A stretch of 64,000 nt of DNA from NCBI RefSeq assembly GCF_003589595.1, contig NW_020653713.1, positions 6,796,691 through 6,860,690 on the forward strand, written 5' to 3'. The notes under the pieces were generated by a model. It saw nothing but the letters and a program-made list of their open reading frames with translations. It did not search any database and was not told the origin of the DNA. Positions 55,816 through 64,000 of this stretch are shown here, one piece after another. Position numbers and translations under genes: made by a program. The DNA comes from Hyposmocoma kahamanoa. Lineage: Eukaryota > Arthropoda > Insecta > Lepidoptera > Cosmopterigidae. Each line of letters opens with the position of its first letter. The stretch's first letter is position 1.

Positions 55816-55839
55816 GGTGCCAAAAGCCTCTCTTTGAAA

Positions 55840-56570
55840 AGCCGAAAAGCCACTTGCTTTACAAGAAAAACTGCTACAAAAATAATCAACTAAAATAATG
55901 TTTTAAACGCTCTCAATTTAATCTTATTAGCTTATTATACTTATTGTGAACTAAATACATAATGTGATTTGGTCGTTGAACGATTAACTCGGTGTAATAC
56001 AGAAATATTATTTTAAGTCATTTATACTCGATTCAGCATATCGATTAAAATCTGCATTTATTGTATTCTCTGTGGTAGGACACATCTTGATTCGAATTTG
56101 TACTAGTCAGTAAGATTAATACGAAATAAAAAAGAGTTAATACTTGATTAGTGTTCCCTTGATAGGAATAATCTCCTAAAGGTCCTAGCAGTGATATATT
56201 TAGCTTACAATCTGGTTTGAATACTATGTGCATATGTAGACGTGACTTCATTAAAATAAACATTTGTTCATCAACAGCGACGACGGTGAGGGGCGCGACG
56301 CTCATCCGTAATCATGACCGATAAACTGCGTTAACGTAAATGAAGCACGCCGTAAAACTGCAACGCAATCACTAATTGACTAGATTTGAATTACGATTTT
56401 CCTGAAAAAAGAGCTGCCTTTTTTGATCTGCCTTTTTAAGATCGCGTCAAGAATTCATCTCTACGTTTACAATAAGCACGGTCCAAAGTCTAGTAATATG
56501 TGAAGCTTTGACGACCTCAATGATGGCGTGGTGTGCATACTGGTTTTCCACCATACAAATATTTCTTCCG
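55840..56570. other. Unassigned AT-rich DNA
   Basis: No recognisable features; the minus-strand frame at 56045-56305 has no motif. Confidence 0.35.
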
Positions 56571-56650
56571 CCCTGGGACTCCAACCCGGGAGCTCTGTGG
56601 TAACCGTACGGCCACGAAAACAGGCAATGATTGTCACTAGTGGCAGTGAT
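56565..56650 (-). repeat. SINE-1-like head relic (minus strand)
   Basis: The plus strand reads CTGGGACTCCAACCCGGGAG and TGTGGTAACCGTACGGCCAC, the reversed B-box and A-box of a SINE-1-like head. The body is only represented by CATACAAATATTTCTTCC just upstream. Confidence 0.5.
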
Positions 56651-56889
56651 CGTTCCGTGATAAGAAACCCGTAGTTAACTAGTGATAATCATTTTTATAG
56701 TTGTCTTATAACGGTCATGGTTAACACTATAAAACCAAACGCTAAAACACGACACGTCGATCACACTCTCAAAAATTACGAAATCCGAAGTGTTATTTTT
56801 GGGTAGCTGACAAAATAATAATTATAAAATTTTTATTAAAAAAAAACCGACCTGGGAAGTTTGTGGAATGACATCTATTTACAAAAAAA

Positions 56890-57089
56890 ACACGGATTCA
56901 TCCCCTAATTTGCCACCCTTAGAGGTGGGATATTTTCTCCAAACTGGAATGGGACCACTACTTGGGTATCCCCTTTCCAACAAAGAAAGATTCATCGAAA
57001 TCGATTCGAAAATGTCGGACTATTCGCGTAACAATCACACAAAACAAAATGCAGACGAATTGTATCCTGCTCCTTTCTTGTAGCCAGTT
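56890..57089 (-). repeat. Family D repeat (minus strand), partial
   Basis: CGGATTCATCCCCTAATTTG, CCCTTAGAGGTGGGATATTT, GGGACCACTACTTGGGTATC and CAACAAAGAAAGATTCATCG, ending near CTTGTAGCCAGTTAAAA. A smaller piece of the same end is at 61655-61712 (CGGATTCATCCCCTAATTTG). Confidence 0.7.
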
Positions 57090-57161
57090 AAAAATAAAAC
57101 AACATACGAAATAAAATTGAAACATGTCATTTTTCTTATCAAATTGTTTTTTTTTTCTATA

Positions 57162-57820
57162 TTGGGTTGCCCTAAAAGTCCGTGCGCTATCGAAATATGA
57201 ACGAAAAACATTTAAAAAATAAATACCTAAAAAGATCAATTATAGCTTATTATTGGCTACGTTGATCTAAAATCTTTTGCCATCTTTCGGGTTAATTTTA
57301 GAAACCCTCCTATCTTTACTATAAAAGAGGCGATGAAGTTCGTGTCGAATAAATATTCTACAGGAATTTCATCGCGCTCAGAGGAATTTAAATGTTGTTG
57401 CCTAGAAAATAGAATTCAGATTCGCCATTAATGTACGTGAAAGCGTAGTAACTGGGCGGTAGCCGCGCGGCTGCTGTGCGAATATTTTCGCGTCTTGTAA
57501 CTGGGCGCTTAGAGTTGTTTGATGATCTCTTCATTACGAAAATCGTGTCTATTTCAAGAATTTTGATTAGACCGAAACAAATGAAAATCTGAAGGATCTA
57601 TGTATATCGGGCGAATACGGTGAATGAAGTAATACACCCCAACCCAACTTTTTTTTTTCAACCCAAAATTAGTTATAAACTTAAAACTTTCGCACCTATT
57701 CTTAAAATGCGATCTAAAATATTACTATCACAATATAACATTTTAAATGAAAAATATTCTTTTTATTCATTTAAAGTTTGGAAGTGGCAAAAACCGCACG
57801 GACTTTCTGGTTCATTCATA
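57162..57820. mobile_element. mariner-like element relic
   Basis: The left end TTGGGTTGCCCTAAAAGTCC and the right end (complement GAACCAGAAAGTCCGTGCG) form mariner-style inverted repeats starting beside TA. The interior of about 610 bp lacks an intact transposase frame but keeps fragments such as AATCTTTTGCCATCTTTCGG that resemble mariner sequence. It is an internally deleted and decayed copy. Superfamily by terminal similarity only. Confidence 0.6.
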
Positions 57821-57844
57821 ATTTAACTCTAGACAAATAGTATA

Positions 57845-57930
57845 TGTACAGACAACAGAACATCAAGTTACACATTAACGGATCTTCTTCCGTTGCACTG
57901 GAGACGATATTCGAACAAAACTGTTGAATG
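57845..57930. mobile_element. MITE family G, copy 2 (right end decayed)
   Basis: TGTACAGACAACAGAACATC, AAGTTACACATTAACGGATC and CGTTGCACTGGAGACGATAT match 16182-16255 in order. The right inverted repeat is not recognisable. Confidence 0.55.
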
Positions 57931-58344
57931 TTGGTTTCTTGTTATTACAAAATAATTGTTAAATCTATTTTGTCAATATCCGAAAAATTACTTTGCGAAG
58001 TATTTCTTTTCAAAAAAAAAAGAAGGTGGCCAACAAATAGGTACCTCAGAGTCGGTTTATAGTCTTACGCACAGCACTTCCGTGTTATAAACTCGTACTT
58101 GCAAGAACTTTATCTATGCACTAACAGATGAACTGTAAAACTCGTAGGTACAAATGCACCAGGAATACACAAGCATGTCCACCGTCAATTTTTATAGAGG
58201 TAACGTAGAACACTTTTCACAGGTCTGTGTTAAAATATTCACGTTCACTTATATTCCCACAGCTTATAATTATGGCTGGCTAATAAGCAATTAGATGTTA
58301 GTGAAGACGGGCGTAAAAGCTATAAAATTTGATATTCGAAATGT

Positions 58345-58387
58345 AAAGATCAGTCATCTCGAGACTGTTTTGAGACGACTGATCTTT
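58345..58387. repeat. 16-bp-arm hairpin
   Basis: AAAGATCAGTCATCTC (58345-58360) pairs with GAGACGACTGATCTTT (58372-58387) with one mismatch and an 11-nt loop. No repeat family is associated and no T-run follows as for a terminator. Function unknown. Confidence 0.65.
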
Positions 58388-58434
58388 ATGCTTTTAACTA
58401 CATTTTTCAGCGAATAAATATCTTGTATTCTTGT

Positions 58435-58650
58435 CATAGTAGCGCGGTTTGCATGTGTGCGCGCCCGCCGTGTGCCTTATACGGACACACACATTCGCAT
58501 AAATTCGCGATGTATTCGCATTGCATAGCGCTCCGCTGATCATCACACGCGCCTTTCATAATTACGTCAATGTGTGCGTTCTTACTCGGACGCGGCGTGC
58601 GTGCGATGTGTATGAATAGAGTTACCATACATGTCTTATTGTATTATGAC
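58435..58650. mobile_element. hAT-type MITE, second copy (diverged)
   Basis: CATAGTAGCGCGGTTTGCAT, GTGTGCGCGCCCGCC and ATTCGCATAAATTCGCGATG match 29658-29775 of the copy with the 8-bp duplication. The right end GTGTATGAATAGAGTTACCA and TCTTATTGTATTATG mirrors the left. It is shorter (about 215 bp) and no clear duplication flanks it. Confidence 0.65.
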
Positions 58651-58691
58651 ATAACACTGACGTCAATAATTTCTTAGTCGGGCTTTTTTTA

Positions 58692-58975
58692 CGATACAAC
58701 GTGACGGAACGAATAAGTCGTGCGACTTGTAGTAAGTGACACGCCTGTCCATAACAGTTGCAGTGTGATTCAGAGCTTTAAATCACAAAGATCTGAGGGG
58801 CACTGCCATTGCGCCTTATACACATAAGACATAAGTTGGTAAGTTCCATATGCCTGTAATTTCACCAGCTCCCTTATCCTTGAGAACCGTTGCTCACATT
58901 ACTGTTTGGCGGCAGAAATAAGTAAGGAGGCAGTACATTACTGGACGAACTCCTACAAAAAGAGCTTTACTTTAG
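58692..58975 (-). repeat. Family A copy (minus strand)
   Basis: The plus strand shows ACGATACAACGTGACGGAAC, AGAGCTTTAAATCACAAAGA, GTAATTTCACCAGCTCCCTT and GTTTGGCGGCAGAAATAAGT, ending AAAAAGAGCTTTACT. It is nearly full length. Confidence 0.7.
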
Positions 58976-59310
58976 CTTCTGCGTATATTACCGTTTTGTA
59001 GTTCTGAGCACCACGAAGGTATTTTGATCAACGTACATATATGTTATTCGGGATACTAAAAGTTATTTCGGCACTATGATCTATCTGAATATTAATTAAA
59101 TCTATGCCTAAAGCTCAATAAACATGCGTCGGCGCAGAGTAATGCACCACACGAGGGTTCAGCCACGTACTTATGCCATAAATGTAATAAAATAGAAAAC
59201 TTTTAAATGACTGCATATGGTTACATTATTGTGTAATTATACGATATTTATAAACGAACAGTCTTAACAGTAATTTAAGTCTGCACAATGTATACATTGC
59301 TGAAATTGGT

Positions 59311-59429
59311 GTACAGACAATAGCATGTCAAGCTTCATACTTTGGACTTTGGGCCGTTCTTATCGTGAGCTCAGTAGAGTTGAGTTTAAACGCTAAGTAT
59401 CGAATTTGACGTGCTGTTTACCTTGTATA
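59311..59429. mobile_element. MITE family G, copy 3
   Basis: The left end GTACAGACAATAGCATGTCA and the right complement ATACAAGGTAAACAGCACGT with CAAAT are related inverted repeats, matching family G ends at 16182. The core differs from the other copies. Confidence 0.5.
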
Positions 59430-59434
59430 AAAAA

Positions 59435-60430
59435 ACAAATATTTTTAAGGCGTACTAAAATTTTTGTATGTGATGCTTTTGACACGCTAATAAAAAAATC
59501 TTTCGTAGATATGGCAACTTATGTATTTTGCACTTGCACTTTTTAACTTACTACCAAATACAGATCTAAACATTACAACAAAAATGTAAAAGTTTAATTT
59601 TGGCAAATTTATGACGTTTTGTAAAAGTCATGGAACAAAAGTTGTTGTTAACGATGTTACTCGTAGTAATGTAGCCCTGTCAACTTGTTAATATTTTACA
59701 AATGACTTTGTTTTTTTCCATTTAACATCAGGTGGAATATCGCGTATAAAAAATTATAATTCGATGTTAATATTGCACTATTGGTGACAAGCACTGACCA
59801 TGTAACACGTCAATAAGCCTACATCGACAAAATTACAACTTTCCAGGAGAGAGGATTATAGGTTCTAGTTAAAGAAATGTTTGATGACGTGCTACTGTAA
59901 AATAGAAAGTATTGTGGACAGCCACCCATAATAAGACTGTCGGTTAGAGAAATTTATTTGTTTGAAAAGGTAAATTTATAGCATTCGCAAAGAGTATATT
60001 ACAAATGAACCAACAATAGTTTATATGCCGATAATAAATAAAAAAGCGACATTTAATTACCATTCCGGCGACGACACGACAAAGCGACGATCACGAAACG
60101 TGCTCATCTAACGGGACACGCTATAACAAACACTATAAAAAGCTATTACAACACATACTTTTACATTTAAATTTTAACGTCGTTCGAAAGTAGAACAAAG
60201 AATTTAATTTTAAATAGTATTAATAATTGAAGTGCTTGTAAATGAAAGCAGTTATTTATATTCGCTAATAAACCACAGAGATATATTGTAGTCCAACGTT
60301 ATAAAGAAAACCGCATTTGGCGCCCGTAGTCGAAAACAAAACAAATTCGATTTTTTTTTATTTCAAATACAGAATAATGAACACCATGGCCGGTTTAATT
60401 AAGTACTTAAAGTATGTCCCATAAGTATTT
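59435..60430. other. Unassigned AT-rich DNA
   Basis: Nothing supportable apart from a short CG patch near 60068-60115. Confidence 0.35.
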
Positions 60431-60439
60431 TTCACATTT

Positions 60440-60975
60440 AGTAGCAGTAATTGGAAAAGAGTTCGTCCCGGACAGCACTGTCGTCTATTTTTGCCGCCAA
60501 GCAGTAATTACTGCGTTCCAGTTTTGAAGGGAAGGAATGTTGGTGAAACAATAATAATAACGCATGCAATCGTCGCCCAGCACTAGCGAAACTGCTGGTG
60601 CCATGGACACACATAGAGAACCACAAATTACACTCAAACTCAAGAAGGAAATAAATGTAGGCCATACTACTACTTCTCCCGGTCTGGTAATAGAACCCGG
60701 GTCTTCTGCGTGGCAAGCCAGCACGATAACCATTTGACCACGGCGGCAGTTATTATATTATTGTTAAATTACAGGCACATGAGACGTATCAACTTACGTC
60801 TCAGGGTGACGGGCGCGTCAGTAGCAGTGATCTTTGATCTTTGCTATTTAAAGTTCTAAGTGGTACTGCAATTGCAGTTCTATGGACGTCATAGAACACT
60901 GGGCTCCCTGTGTATTCCTCACCACCAGGCGCACGGCTTGATCGTCCCGTCACTTGGTATTATAAAAAACTATAC
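60440..60975 (+). repeat. Family A copy split by SINE-1
   Basis: The 5' part (60440-60548) includes AGTAGCAGTAATTGG, TTGCCGCCAAGCAGTAATTA and CCAGTTTTGAAGGGAAGG. The 3' part (60767-60975) resumes AAATTACAGGCACATGAGAC, GGGTGACGGGCGCGTCAGTA and ends ACTTGGTATTATAAAAAAC. The break falls inside GTGAAATTACAGG, where a minus-strand SINE-1 has inserted. Family A was therefore present before this SINE-1 insertion. Confidence 0.8.
60550..60752 (-). repeat. SINE-1 copy 6, nested in family A
   Basis: The minus strand begins with CTGCCGCCGTGGTCAAATGG, a B-box-like CGGGTTCTATTACCAG (degenerate), the body with TTTGAGTGTAATTTGTGG, and the tail GCGTTATTATTATTG. Extra TTATTATATTATTGTT lies beyond the head. 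The CGGGGC-containing part of the body is partly deleted. Confidence 0.75.
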
Positions 60976-60979
60976 TCCT

Positions 60980-62390
60980 GCTACAAAATCAGATAATGTA
61001 ACAGTAATGTCCAATTCATTCTTTCCGCGTGTCTTTATTTGAACTGCATAAACCTAAGCTTATTTAAGTGGAATAAACAGTGTCACCGTGTAAATGATAC
61101 ACCATAGACAGAAACAAATATTTAAAAAAAACGAATACAAACATTATTTCAGTTTCTATACGGCTCTTTTAAGAAAGCATATTTCAAATCCGAAAGAACA
61201 TCGAAGAAAACTCGTTTGAACATAATAATACGAAGCCATATTCAAATGCAAGCTCCAAATAAATTCGTACTTGTACAGAAGTAAGTTTAAAGTGGACATT
61301 GTGTTCGGTTAAAATACGATCGATCGCCTTAGACCGTATGGGCGTTATGAATAATGCACTCTATGGATATATTTAAAGATCATACTATAGATATGTATTG
61401 TAGATAGACAAATATACCGTATAATGGTGAAACAATTATCCCAATGAACAAAACATTAAACAAGTACTAATAATAAAAATAGATTAAGATTTAGGGTAAA
61501 TCAGTTAACGATTGAGACTCTAAAGTAACATCATTAGAACTTTTTTATTTAAAAAAATGTCCTCAAATGTAGGCTTATCCACATTCCCTGCGTTTGTTAC
61601 ATCTATATTCCAAATTTTAAGGAAATCGGTTAACGGAAGGTGGGCGAAATCGAACATACCGGATTCATCCCCTAATTTGCCAACCTAAGAGGTAGACTAT
61701 TTTCTTCAAATTATGCACTAACATCCCATACGGCATTACTAGTTTACTCAGAGAACTAAAATTACTACACATTAATTTGCTAAAAGCTCATTATTTTTAC
61801 AAGGACTTAACTCACTTTTACAATGAACGACACAATTTATATATTTAAAATAAACATTACAGCTCCCATTGCGTGCACTTAAAGCATGGTTTACAACATA
61901 CAGCTGGATACGTATTAAATAAATCATAAGCATCTTATGCAAGCATGTAAATAAACCTGCTTTCTCCGACAAAGACAGCCCCTGGTCCCGTTGAATGGGA
62001 GGCGTAACGACTAAATGTTCACATCCCGCGGGATCCTACCGGTCCTGTGGTTACCGCTTATACGCACGATCCCGTTCGGTGCGTACGCGCACGCACCGCT
62101 ACGCACTGCCTGCTACGGTATATACCGCTACGATACAATTTTTAGGAAACTTTGAACCATATTACTTAGGTATAGGGACTATTTTTAATAATAAAAGAAC
62201 GTAACAGCTATCTATTATACGAGTAGCTATATAGTATATAGATATGATGTAACTGGTATTTTCAACCTTATGCTTAACAAAACAATGTAAACAGATGCCT
62301 GTGATGTTGTCGAACATGTTCATAATTGCTCATTTGAATACAGCTCAATATATACAGGGTATATTATACCGATATTTGATATATTACTAT
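60980..62390. other. Mostly unassigned AT-rich DNA
   Basis: It contains a family D end fragment at 61655-61712 and a short CG-rich patch at 62045-62130 rich in TACGC motifs. The frame 61995-62204 over that patch has no domain. Confidence 0.35.
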
Positions 62391-62391
62391 G

Positions 62392-62574
62392 TAGGAAATG
62401 AAACTATTTTTCTGGATTTAAATCGCGTATAGGGTTAATGTTAGACATAACTGGTTGATGACTGTACACCTCAGTGAACCGTGACCAAGGGACCTGTAAA
62501 GGGCCCGAAATGTTGATTTGTTTGAAAAAACAAATACACGCTATTTAAATCCGGAAAAATATTTTCATTTCCTA
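62392..62574 (+). mobile_element. Family B foldback, reference copy
   Basis: A complete 183-bp element. The left end TAGGAAATGAAACTATTTTT, CTGGATTTAAATCGCGTATA and the right end complement pair over about 38 bp. The core has TTAGACATAACTGGTTGATG, CCGTGACCAAGGGACCTG and GGGCCCGAAATGTTG. Outside the right tip the shared flank TGTAACAATACAATCGCG and AACCTAAGAACTCGACAT occurs, which also borders other copies, so the mobile unit may extend further than the inverted repeats. Confidence 0.75.
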
Positions 62575-62639
62575 CATGTAACAATACAATCGCGAAAACC
62601 TAAGAACTCGACATATTACTGTTTTTTTTTTATTTATAC

Positions 62640-62835
62640 AATTCACTTTTATTTTTACTTGTAAAATTTGGCACACTACGTCTCCCTCTCCGATTAGCTT
62701 TCCTCTACCTCAAAGGTTGTCTGGAAGATATAGCTCTTAGCGATAAGACCGTCTGTGCTCACATTAGTTTTAATTTGTTTATGTACTGTTCTTGTTCTTG
62801 TGTGTGAGCAGTAAAATGTTTATCTATCTATCTCC
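62640..62835 (+). repeat. LINE 3' UTR with TATC tail
   Basis: CAAAGGTTGTCTGGAAGATA and GCTCTTAGCGATAAGACCGT, followed by a T/G-rich segment and TTTATCTATCTATCT, are the 3' end of a LINE type very common in Lepidoptera. No coding part is present. Confidence 0.6.
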
Positions 62836-63124
62836 AACACCATCCGTATCGATATTCTGGCGGCCTTTCACATCGCAGCTTGTACTCACTATTGGGTGTA
62901 CTGACAAATATGGCCGTCTACACATGGAGCCAAATAAGGTATTAAAATAATGAATATGATCATAGTGTGGACGGTTTACTTGCGTATTTGCCTATTTGGC
63001 TCCTTTGATAAAAAAAAGCGACCAGCGCACAAACAACAATGCGAAGTGCCACCATTAAAAAGTATCCTTAATACCGTAAAGGCGTTGACGGCCGGATAAA
63101 CTATATAGAGTCTCCTAACCAAAC

Positions 63125-63480
63125 CACTTGAGCGAGCTTCATAATCCCAAGATCCTTGCTACAGAACGTCATCACTATAGTAGAATCGTACGTAAAGCTA
63201 TTGAAATTAAAAAACACCGTAATTTCAACCGAGAAGACGGTTTTAAGATTTCATCGTCATGGGATCCAGTTATCAGCAAATGTAACGACATCAAGTATCG
63301 CCCGACAAGTCGCCGGATGTCGTGAGTGTTGTGTGTCGGTCTAGTGAGAACCCTAGTGCCCAAATAAATAATGAAGATCATGTGTGGATTGTTAGAAAAA
63401 CTCGCACGGCTAGAAGATGCTGACACCCGCCTCTTCAGTTCCTTCGAGACCATGGACGTGGCAATACGTCCGAAACAACA
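63125..63480 (+). pseudogene. Penelope-like element fragment 2
   Basis: The frame 63128-63325 encodes PKILATERHHYSRIVRKAIE, IKKHRNFNREDGF and SWDPVI, aligning to residues 130-169 of the 37015 fragment (RKAIEIKKH...NREDGF...WDPV). It includes the late GIY-YIG domain Glu but not the GIY-YIG core itself. A downstream stretch with GACGTGGCAATACGTCCGAA near 63453-63472 may be the element's 3' region. It is 5'-truncated and non-functional. Confidence 0.75.
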
Positions 63481-63489
63481 AGGTAATTA

Positions 63490-64000
63490 AAATATGTTTT
63501 ATACGTGATTAAGTCTCGAATAAAAAATCAAATAATGAGTTTGTGTCTATGATTGTGCGGCCCTGTACTTCAATATAGAACATAGTAGCGGTACTTAGTC
63601 TTAGAAATACTCAAGCGGATTCTCATACAACCCTACCATCAGTGAAAAAAATTCAGTCAAAGTCAAAGAATCATTTCTTCCATAGGTACCATAAATTTAC
63701 TCTTGAAAACGTCACTTTTAAGTTACTGCTCGTTCACTACGCTAACTTGTCTGAGAAGAACGAGCAAGAAACTCTGGGGATTGCTGTTTTCAAATAAATT
63801 TGCTAAAAAATGCTATGGAATGCTCTTTGAACCAAATATGTGTAGAATCTAGAGCCATGTCGTCTGCCATACATATTTATCTAACACGTCATCTTCAATT
63901 TTGTAATGACTTATCAAATCAAATATTTTTAATGTACTTTATAAACAGTAAATTATGAACACCATATTTGTTGCCACGGTATGATTTTTCCCGGTTTCCA
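63490..64000. other. Inverted LINE tail fragment and unassigned DNA
   Basis: At 63655-63800 the minus-strand counterpart of the TTTGAC-tailed repeat occurs (GTCAAAGTCAAAG, then CGAGCAAGAAACTC). The remainder is AT-rich without features to the window end. Confidence 0.4.

Noticed and set aside
55547..55893. Several overlapping frames on both strands
   Set aside because: Openness on both strands over the same CG-rich bases is a composition effect; no domain was recognised.
62452..62512. Possible hammerhead ribozyme in family B (CCCGAAAYGT plus GTTGATGA)
   Set aside because: The GAAA-side half resembles a hammerhead core, but the CUGANGA element is not at the right place: GTTGATGA lies before a different hairpin and the stem leading to CGAAAC starts with GTGACC. 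No full core could be drawn by eye.
1..64000. CRISPR arrays, bacterial operons or phage genes
   Set aside because: No regularly spaced identical repeats and no prokaryotic-style gene density; all signs point to a eukaryotic nuclear genome.

Overview
This window looks like intergenic or intronic DNA from an insect nuclear genome, most probably a moth or butterfly (Lepidoptera). It is AT-rich and very poor in long open frames. It is packed with interspersed repeats: tRNA-derived SINEs, an A-tailed SINE-like family, LINE relics, Penelope-like fragments, foldback/MITE elements and a Dong/R4-type LINE. The lepidopteran assignment rests on my recognition of repeat styles common in moths, such as SINE heads reading 'CTCCGTGGCCGAACGG', the 'ACCGACTTCAAAAAA' family and LINE tails ending in TTTGAC or TATC runs. 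It is not a database match. I found no host protein-coding gene I can support.

The only long intact frame (24464-27472, + strand) is a site-specific non-LTR retrotransposon of the R4/Dong type. It carries reverse transcriptase, a CCHC knuckle and a C-terminal PD-D restriction-like endonuclease. It sits exactly between two TAA microsatellite tracts, the known Dong target. Its RT active site reads YMED instead of the expected YxDD, and its frame runs upstream into the microsatellite without an ATG, so this copy is probably 5'-truncated and impaired.

Layout. 1-6 kb: AT-rich DNA, three inverted-repeat elements (2182-2310, 3042-3367, 4580-5505) and a LINE relic. 6-14 kb: tRNA-SINEs, foldback elements, family A copies, and a hAT-like element (11182-11907) holding a nested SINE. 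14-23 kb: LINE relics (RTE-like, CR1-like, and an RNase H LINE split by a SINE) and the locus matching a 222-bp retrocopy at 10689-10910. 23-29 kb: foldback copy, Dong/R4 element, LINE C-terminus. 29-37 kb: hAT-type MITE with a perfect 8-bp target duplication, a 28-bp perfect hairpin and a 17-bp minisatellite. 37-44 kb: Penelope-like GIY-YIG endonuclease, foldback family B, tRNA-like family E and a degenerate tRNA-Lys. 44-56 kb: mostly unassigned DNA with GC-rich islands that may be promoters or 5' exons, plus a LINE C-terminus. 56-64 kb: mariner relic, MITEs, nested SINE and a second Penelope fragment.

The sequence is best read as a stratified record of transposition. Nested insertions give relative ages: SINE-1 entered a LINE, a hAT-like element and a family A repeat, and a family A transcript was retroposed into another family A copy. 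Function of the non-TE sequence cannot be judged from this window alone.
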